Shown: one piece after another, positions 58,729-64,000 of the stretch
Numbering within the stretch: the stretch's first letter is position 1
Layout: every line of letters begins with the position of its first letter
Assembly: GCF_001550065.1 (NCBI RefSeq)
Contig: NZ_LRUB01000002.1
Location: 429,925 to 493,924 of the forward strand
Source: Kordiimonas lipolytica
Lineage (GTDB): Bacteria; Pseudomonadota; Alphaproteobacteria; Sphingomonadales; Kordiimonadaceae
Direction: 5' to 3'
DNA length: 64,000 nt
Notes under the pieces: generated by a model
Seen by the model: the letters and a program-made list of their open reading frames with translations, nothing else
Database searches by the model: none
Told to the model about the DNA's origin: nothing
Program-made: the position numbers and the translations under genes

Positions 58729-59934
58729 ATGGCTGCACCGCGTGCGCGCACAATCATGTTTACCGCCATGGGGGCACTTGTCCTGGCGTTTCTGATATTC
58801 GCTTTCCGGCCTGAACCCTTGCATGTGGAAGCGGGAGCCGCGTCACGTGGGCCAATGCAGATTTCAATCACGGATGATGGCCGCACGCGGGTGAAGGAAC
58901 TTTATGTGGTTTCGGCACCGATTGCCGGGCGGGTGCTGCGGCTTGAGCCGGAAGTGGGTGACCGTGTGGTTGCCGGTGAAACGCTTCTGGCGACTATGCT
59001 GCCCTCAGGCCCTGCCTTCCTTGACGAACGCCGCCAGAAAGAGGCGGAAGCCGCAGTGGAAGCCGCGCGCGCGGCGCTTGAACTTGCGCAGGCCAGCGTC
59101 AGCAAGGCAGAGGCCGAGGTGGATTACGCGCAAGCTGAAATCAAACGCACAGAAACGCTGGTGGCCAGCAATACGGCTAGCCCGGCAGCTCTTGACCGCG
59201 CGCAGCTCGCGTTCCGAACGGCGGCTGCCCAGCTTGATACTGCCAAATCCAGCGTCCGTATGCGCCGGGCCGATGTCGCGGTGGCGGAAGCCGCGCTCAT
59301 TGGGCCGGACCAGGCAGACGGCGCGGGTGGCGGTGTGGTGCAGATCAATGCGCCGATTAGCGGAGCTGTTCTGGCGCTAAGCCATGAAAGCGAAGGTGTT
59401 GTCGCTGTCGGAACCCCGCTTCTGGAACTTGGCGACCCGCAAGACATTGAAATCGTGGCAGACTTTCTGTCGCATCAGGCAGTACAAGTTAAGCCCGGTG
59501 CGCACGTGATGGTGGAAGGCTGGGGTGGTGAGCCACTGTCGGGCCATGTGCGTCTGGTGGAGCCCAAAGGATTCACAAAGTTTTCGGCGCTCGGCATTGA
59601 AGAGCAGCGGGTGAACATAATCATCGATTTTGACGATGCGTCACGGGAACAACTGGGCCAGCTCGGGCATGGGTTCCGTGTCGAGCCACGCATCATTTTG
59701 TGGGAAGGGGAGAATGTCCTCCAGGTGCCCACAAGCGCCCTGTTTCGCAAGGGCGAAAGCTGGGCGGTTTTCCGTATCATCGACGATACGGCAGTGCTGA
59801 CCGAAGTTGAAGTTGGTCGCATGAACGACCGCGAGGCTGAAATAATGGGTGGACTAACTGACGGGGAAACCGTGGTCCTGCATCCTGCGGATGTCCTCGA
59901 AGACGGCATGTCGGTAACTATTCATGTTCAATAA
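58729..59934 (+). CDS. HlyD/MacA-type periplasmic adaptor
   Basis: A 401-residue membrane fusion protein with an N-terminal helix (about 10-27), lipoyl segments ('VVSAPIAGRVLRLEPEVGD', 'VQINAPISGAVLALSHESEG') and a long coiled-coil hairpin at about 100-170 made of Ala/Glu heptads. The ATG at 58729 has GGAGAGGAA upstream. It completes the three-gene ABC exporter, as MacA does for MacB. Confidence 0.9.
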   Translation: MAAPRARTIMFTAMGALVLAFLIFAFRPEPLHVEAGAASRGPMQISITDDGRTRVKELYVVSAPIAGRVLRLEPEVGDRVVAGETLLATMLPSGPAFLDERRQKEAEAAVEAARAALELAQASVSKAEAEVDYAQAEIKRTETLVASNTASPAALDRAQLAFRTAAAQLDTAKSSVRMRRADVAVAEAALIGPDQADGAGGGVVQINAPISGAVLALSHESEGVVAVGTPLLELGDPQDIEIVADFLSHQAVQVKPGAHVMVEGWGGEPLSGHVRLVEPKGFTKFSALGIEEQRVNIIIDFDDASREQLGQLGHGFRVEPRIILWEGENVLQVPTSALFRKGESWAVFRIIDDTAVLTEVEVGRMNDREAEIMGGLTDGETVVLHPADVLEDGMSVTIHVQ

Positions 59935-60061
59935 CAGATGGTTACTGGGCATTCTGTTCAATGATAAAGCCTGTCAGGCAAATGAACTTAAGTAACCATT
60001 GTCATTGCAATTTTCTGCCCTGAATCTATGATTTCTGGTGAACCAGTTGTGAGGATTCAGG

Positions 60062-61633
60062 GTGACGACCAGTTTTCAGAACAAAAAGGGCCAGCCGAAG
60101 GAGGCGCACTTGGACACAGACCAGGGCGTAACGTCGTCTGACGACCTCTCCGCAGTAATGGATTTGCTGACGGAAGGCGTGATCGTACGCCGCGAAGCAG
60201 AGGTCCTTTTTGTCAATGAGGCCTTGCGAAGGCTAATGGGCTTCGAAGGCCCGAAAGAAGACATGCTGAAAGAGCCGATGGAACATTGGCTTCACCCCGA
60301 AGACTATAAGCGGATCGAAGACTATTACGCCCAGCGCATTGGGGGCGGTGATGCGCCTGATAGCTATGAAGCCCGGATACTGAGGGCGGATGGTGAGGTT
60401 CGCTGGTGTTCCTTTCGCGCAGCCCAGATCATATGGGAAGGAAAACCGGCGGTCACAGCATCGCTGACCGATATCACCGACAAGCGTGAAACCGAACAGG
60501 CCTACGCCCAATCTGAACGCAAGTTCCGCAACATCTTCAACCTGACGCCCGAGGTGATGATCATATCAAGCCTCGTGGACGGGAAGATACTGGATGTGAA
60601 CCCGGCATTCCTGAATGTTTTTGGGCGTCGGCGCGATGATGTGATCGGCAAGACATCGGCTGAGCTGGATATCTGGGCAGATACTACGTTCCTTGGCCGC
60701 TTTGTCGAGGAACTGAAGATGAATGCTTCGATGACTGACGTGCCCACCACAGTAAAAACGCGTGGCAACCTGATCCGTCATTTCCGACTGTTTGCGCAAA
60801 AGATCGAGCGCGACGAAGAGCCGATGCTGTTGATGATTGGTCGGGATGTCACTGAAGATCTGACGCAGGCACAGGAGCTTCAGCGCAGCAAGGATTCAGC
60901 CGAACTCGCGAACCGCGCCAAGTCTGAGTTTCTCGCGAACATGAGCCATGAGCTGAGAACGCCCCTGAACGCGATCCTTGGGTTTGCGGAGATCATCAAG
61001 GAAGAGATGATCGGCCCTTTGGGGACACCGCGATACGCTGAATATGCCAAGGATATTCACGAAAGCGGCACGCACCTTTTGTCAATCATCAACGACATCC
61101 TTGACCTGTCGAAGGTGGAAGCTGGACGCCTTGAAGCCTACCTGACCTGGGTTGACCCGCTTGAAAACCTTGAGATGTGCATCAACCTGGTGCAGCAGCG
61201 CGCCCGCGAGGCGGAACTGAAGCTGAGCTATGAATTTGACGATGACATTCTTCTGGAGGCTGATGATCGGCTGATCAAGCAGATCGCCCTCAACCTTCTG
61301 TCGAATGCGATCAAATTCACAGAACCTGGCGGCAGTGTGGTGATGAAACTTGAGAAAACGGCCCCCGGTGGTCTGTGCCTCAGTGTTGAAGATACGGGCA
61401 TCGGCATGACGGGGGAGGAGATCAAGATCGCAAAACGCCCGTTCGGCCAGGTGGACAGCAGCCTCAGCCGCCGTCACGAAGGGTCGGGTCTTGGCTTGCC
61501 GCTGATCTCTGCTTTTGCAGAAAAGCTTAGCGCCACCATGACGATTGACAGCCAGCCCGGTGTCGGCACGCGCGTCAGTATTGTCTTCCCGCCTTTCAAA
61601 GTGCGCTCGAAAGGCAAAGACAAAGACGATTAA
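60062..61633 (+). CDS. orphan PAS-PAS sensor histidine kinase
   Basis: A 523-residue cytosolic kinase without membrane segments. Two PAS domains (about 30-145 with 'LHPEDYKRIEDYY', and 155-275) lead to a HisKA domain with His296 in 'NMSHELRTPLNAILGF' and an ATPase domain with N-box 'NLLSNAIKF', G1 'DTGIGM' and G2 'GSGLGLPL'. GTG start with GAGGA. No response regulator is adjacent; the partner is elsewhere. Soluble location suggests sensing of a cytoplasmic signal such as redox or energy state. Confidence 0.9.
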   Translation: MTTSFQNKKGQPKEAHLDTDQGVTSSDDLSAVMDLLTEGVIVRREAEVLFVNEALRRLMGFEGPKEDMLKEPMEHWLHPEDYKRIEDYYAQRIGGGDAPDSYEARILRADGEVRWCSFRAAQIIWEGKPAVTASLTDITDKRETEQAYAQSERKFRNIFNLTPEVMIISSLVDGKILDVNPAFLNVFGRRRDDVIGKTSAELDIWADTTFLGRFVEELKMNASMTDVPTTVKTRGNLIRHFRLFAQKIERDEEPMLLMIGRDVTEDLTQAQELQRSKDSAELANRAKSEFLANMSHELRTPLNAILGFAEIIKEEMIGPLGTPRYAEYAKDIHESGTHLLSIINDILDLSKVEAGRLEAYLTWVDPLENLEMCINLVQQRAREAELKLSYEFDDDILLEADDRLIKQIALNLLSNAIKFTEPGGSVVMKLEKTAPGGLCLSVEDTGIGMTGEEIKIAKRPFGQVDSSLSRRHEGSGLGLPLISAFAEKLSATMTIDSQPGVGTRVSIVFPPFKVRSKGKDKDD

Positions 61634-61663
61634 GGCGCTTTTGCGTGGCAATGCAGCAATTTA

Positions 61664-61690
61664 AAAAGCCGGCTTCTGAGGCCGGCTTTT
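61664..61690. terminator. bidirectional intrinsic terminator
   Basis: AAAAGCCGGC-TTCTGAG-GCCGGCTTTT between the convergent kinase and purD genes. Confidence 0.88.
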
Positions 61691-61708
61691 GTGTGTTTTG
61701 GATAGGGG

Positions 61709-62989
61709 CTACTGGGCCTTTTCGCGCTCAACCGCCCGCCAGCCGATGTCGCGGCGACAGAAGCCACCGGGCCAGTTCACGGTGTCGACAGCTTCATAGG
61801 CTGTTTTCTGCGCTTCGGTCACAGTTGCGCCAAGGGCTGTCACATTCAGCACACGGCCACCGTTTGCCACCAGGATACCTTCTTCAAGCTTGGTGCCCGC
61901 ATGGAACACGGTGGCGCCGGTTTTCCGTTCGGCTGCCTTGATGCCGCTGATCTCATCGCCCTTTTGGTAGCTGCCGGGATAGCCCTTGGTGGCCATCACC
62001 ACGGTCAGCGCTACATCATCGCGCCATTCTACTGTACAGTCGTCCAATTCGCCCTTGGCGCTTGCCAGCAGCAGCGGAACGAAATCACTTTTCATCCGGG
62101 ACATCAGCACCTGGCACTCAGGGTCGCCGAAGCGTACGTTATATTCGATCAGTTTCGGGCCCTCTGCTGTAATCATGAGCCCTGCGAAAAACACACCCCG
62201 GAAGGGATGGCCCATGTCGGCCATGGCCTTGACGGTGGGGTTGATGATCTCATTCATCACACGGTCGCACATATCGTCTGTCATAACCGGTGCCGGGCTG
62301 TAGGCGCCCATGCCGCCGGTGTTGGGGCCTGTATCGCCTTCGCCCACGGCCTTGTGATCCTGGGCGGTTGCCAGCGCCAGCGTGTTTTGCCCGTCGCACA
62401 GCACGAAGAAGCTGGCTTCCTCGCCGGTCAGGAATTCTTCTACCACCACTTCGGCACCGGCATCACCAAAAGCGCCGCCGAAAATATCGTCGATAGCAGC
62501 AAAGGCTTCTTCAACTGTTTGCGCCAGGATGACGCCCTTACCCGCCGCAAGGCCATCTGCCTTCACGACAATCGGGGCACCCTGTTTTTCAACATAGGCC
62601 TTCGCGTCTGCAGCCGATTTGAACCGGCCATAGGCGGCGGTAGGGATGTCATATTTGGCGCACACGTCCTTGGTGAAGCCTTTGGAGCCTTCAAGCTGCG
62701 CGGCCCCTGCGGTGGGGCCGAATGCCAGGATGTCGGCCTCCGTCAGTGCATCCACAAGGCCTGCGACCAGTGGGTCCTCGGGGCCGACCACGACAAAATC
62801 AATCGCCATCTCGCGGCAGAAACTGATCACAGCGTCAAAGTCTTTGGCGTCCAGCGGTACGCAGGCAGCTACATCGGCGATGCCGCCGTTACCGGGCGCA
62901 CAATAGAGCGTATCCACCAACGGGCTCTGGGCAATTTTCCAGCAAAGGGCATGTTCGCGGCCACCTGAGCCGATGACGAGAATGTTCAT
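61709..62989 (-). CDS. purD: phosphoribosylamine-glycine ligase
   Basis: A 426-residue ATP-grasp enzyme for the second step of purine synthesis (phosphoribosylamine + glycine + ATP to GAR). '[22 protein letters not shown]' opens the N domain; '[12 protein letters not shown]' is the ATP-grasp nucleotide loop and '[11 protein letters not shown]' the substrate loop. Full length. Divergent from xseA, a common alphaproteobacterial order. Confidence 0.97.
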   Translation of the reverse strand: MNILVIGSGGREHALCWKIAQSPLVDTLYCAPGNGGIADVAACVPLDAKDFDAVISFCREMAIDFVVVGPEDPLVAGLVDALTEADILAFGPTAGAAQLEGSKGFTKDVCAKYDIPTAAYGRFKSAADAKAYVEKQGAPIVVKADGLAAGKGVILAQTVEEAFAAIDDIFGGAFGDAGAEVVVEEFLTGEEASFFVLCDGQNTLALATAQDHKAVGEGDTGPNTGGMGAYSPAPVMTDDMCDRVMNEIINPTVKAMADMGHPFRGVFFAGLMITAEGPKLIEYNVRFGDPECQVLMSRMKSDFVPLLLASAKGELDDCTVEWRDDVALTVVMATKGYPGSYQKGDEISGIKAAERKTGATVFHAGTKLEEGILVANGGRVLNVTALGATVTEAQKTAYEAVDTVNWPGGFCRRDIGWRAVEREKAQ

Positions 62990-63114
62990 TTTTTATCCAG
63001 TCATATGATGGTTGCTTGAAGGCTGCCCCCTTGTATCATAGGTTCCTGAGCACTCAAGCCTGAACTGGGGCAAATCCATCAGGTGCGGCAAAAAAGTAAG
63101 GGAGCATCGCGGCA

Positions 63115-64000
63115 ATGTCGAATGACGACACGCCAGCTGGCGCGCCATCAGGCGCACGCAACGTCTTTGAATATAGCGTCTCGGAACTTTCGGGCGCCTT
63201 GAAGCGTTCGGTTGAGGACCAGTTCGGCTATGTGCGCGTGCGCGCTGAGCTTTCAGGCGTCAAGCGCCCGGCTTCAGGGCATCTCTATTTCGCGCTGAAG
63301 GATGATAAAGCCGTGCTGGATGGTGTCTGCTGGCGTGGTGTGGCTGGGCGCTTTGCCTTCAAGCCGGAAGACGGACTTGAAGTCATCTGTACCGGCAAGC
63401 TGACAACATACCCGGCGCGCTCCAAATACCAGATGGTGGTGGAGCATATGGAGCCCGCAGGCGCGGGTGCGCTGATGGCGCTTCTGGAAGAACGCAAGAA
63501 GAAGCTAGCGGCTGAGGGCCTGTTCGATCCAGCGCGAAAGAAGCCGATTCCCTACCTGCCGCAGGTGATTGGTGTGGTCACGTCACCTACGGGCGCAGTC
63601 ATCCGCGATATCCTGCACCGCCTGAATGACCGTTTCCCACGCCATGTGCTGGTCTGGCCTGTGTTGGTGCAGGGCGAAGGTGCCGCGGACCAGGTGGCCA
63701 ATGCGATCAAAGGGTTCAATGCTATCGACGGTTCGCGCGACATCCCACGGCCGGACCTTCTGATCGTGGCGCGCGGTGGTGGCTCGATCGAGGACCTGTG
63801 GTCCTTCAACGAAGAAGCCGTGGTACGTGCCGCGGCAGAGAGTGATATTCCGCTGATATCCGCCGTGGGGCACGAAACTGACACCACGCTGATTGACTAT
63901 GCGTCTGACCTGCGCGCGCCAACGCCGACAGGGGCGGCAGAGAAGGCCGTGCCGGTGCGTGAAGACCTGCGCTTCACGGTGGCAGACCTTGGGCGCCGCC
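63115..64000 (+). CDS. xseA: exodeoxyribonuclease VII large subunit (3' truncated)
   Basis: The first ~295 codons, cut by the window end. N-terminal OB-fold ('[31 protein letters not shown]' region, with '[22 protein letters not shown]') and the start of the catalytic domain ('[18 protein letters not shown]', '[16 protein letters not shown]', '[21 protein letters not shown]'). It degrades single-stranded DNA with XseB. GGGAG lies about 10 bases before the ATG at 63115. Confidence 0.95.
   Translation, partial: MSNDDTPAGAPSGARNVFEYSVSELSGALKRSVEDQFGYVRVRAELSGVKRPASGHLYFALKDDKAVLDGVCWRGVAGRFAFKPEDGLEVICTGKLTTYPARSKYQMVVEHMEPAGAGALMALLEERKKKLAAEGLFDPARKKPIPYLPQVIGVVTSPTGAVIRDILHRLNDRFPRHVLVWPVLVQGEGAADQVANAIKGFNAIDGSRDIPRPDLLIVARGGGSIEDLWSFNEEAVVRAAAESDIPLISAVGHETDTTLIDYASDLRAPTPTGAAEKAVPVREDLRFTVADLGRR

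Noticed and set aside
1..64000. Prophage, IS element, integron or CRISPR array
   Set aside because: No transposase, integrase, recombinase, terminal repeats, cas genes or spaced direct repeats seen anywhere in the window.

Overview
The window is typical alphaproteobacterial chromosome. It has moderately high GC, a dense mix of both strands, and a purD gene divergent from xseA, which is a common alphaproteobacterial arrangement. It also carries a TonB-dependent receptor, TonB-like and RND proteins, acyl-CoA dehydrogenases and many exported proteins, which point to an aerobic Gram-negative heterotroph, probably marine (Kordiimonadales-like is a guess from gene style only). I see no rRNA, tRNA, IS element, prophage or CRISPR array. 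The two end genes (a large-subunit-type acyl-CoA dehydrogenase and xseA) are cut by the window edges.

Layout: 1-1.8 kb, a paired acyl-CoA dehydrogenase as in pimeloyl-CoA-type enzymes. 1.8-5 kb, a protein with two TonB C-terminal domains, a candidate small RNA and a TonB-dependent receptor. 5.2-9.2 kb, a PAS_5 protein, an EamA exporter and two members of an unusual periplasmic binding-protein-like family. 9.4-12.5 kb, an exported FAH-fold protein, a leader ORF plus terminator, a three-gene cassette of unknown function (one DUF4279) and a second small-RNA candidate. 12.6-17.7 kb, small membrane proteins, a TetR/thioesterase divergent pair, an RDD protein and two more binding-protein paralogs. 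18-21.2 kb, a diheme cytochrome c-rhodanese fusion and a fatty acid hydroxylase convergent with a GlxA-type regulator; similar inverted repeats precede both of the latter. 21.2-26.9 kb, a third RNA candidate, a MerR regulator with its stretched promoter, an S26-like peptidase, a LytTR membrane regulator, an acyltransferase, an ACT protein with an attenuator-like leader, an Lrp and a TetR regulator. 27-32.6 kb, a homocysteine methyltransferase-like gene and then a cobalamin riboswitch driving btuF-btuC-btuD-cobQ. 32.6-40.3 kb, a TRIC channel, DUF2855, MscS, an M13 peptidase, two tandem paralogous small proteins, a metallo-beta-lactamase-fold protein and a Sel1 lipoprotein. 40.3-44.7 kb, a glutarate/lysine catabolic locus (LysR, gcdH, class III CoA-transferase) and a nitrilase. 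44.7-51 kb, a subtilisin autotransporter, exported YHS and VOC proteins, a voltage-gated K+ channel with a zinc ribbon, and gamma-glutamyltransferase. 51-60 kb, an RND efflux pair behind three palindromic operators, divergent from a MacB-like ABC exporter with its adaptor. 60-64 kb, an orphan PAS histidine kinase, purD and xseA.

The most interesting material is regulatory. Three intergenic regions fold on paper into structures that expose C-rich, anti-Shine-Dalgarno-like loops, two of them ending in clear intrinsic terminators. The B12 riboswitch has a readable Shine-Dalgarno-sequestering platform. The RND operon carries three copies of one palindrome. The most interesting protein material is a four-member family of solitary periplasmic proteins that share motifs WG-x-TL, GFYN, C-x-YP, PD-x-x-FVF and a second cysteine, with no ABC transporter genes beside them. 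Start codons quoted are choices based on ribosome binding sites and signal peptides; short-site coordinates may be off by one base.
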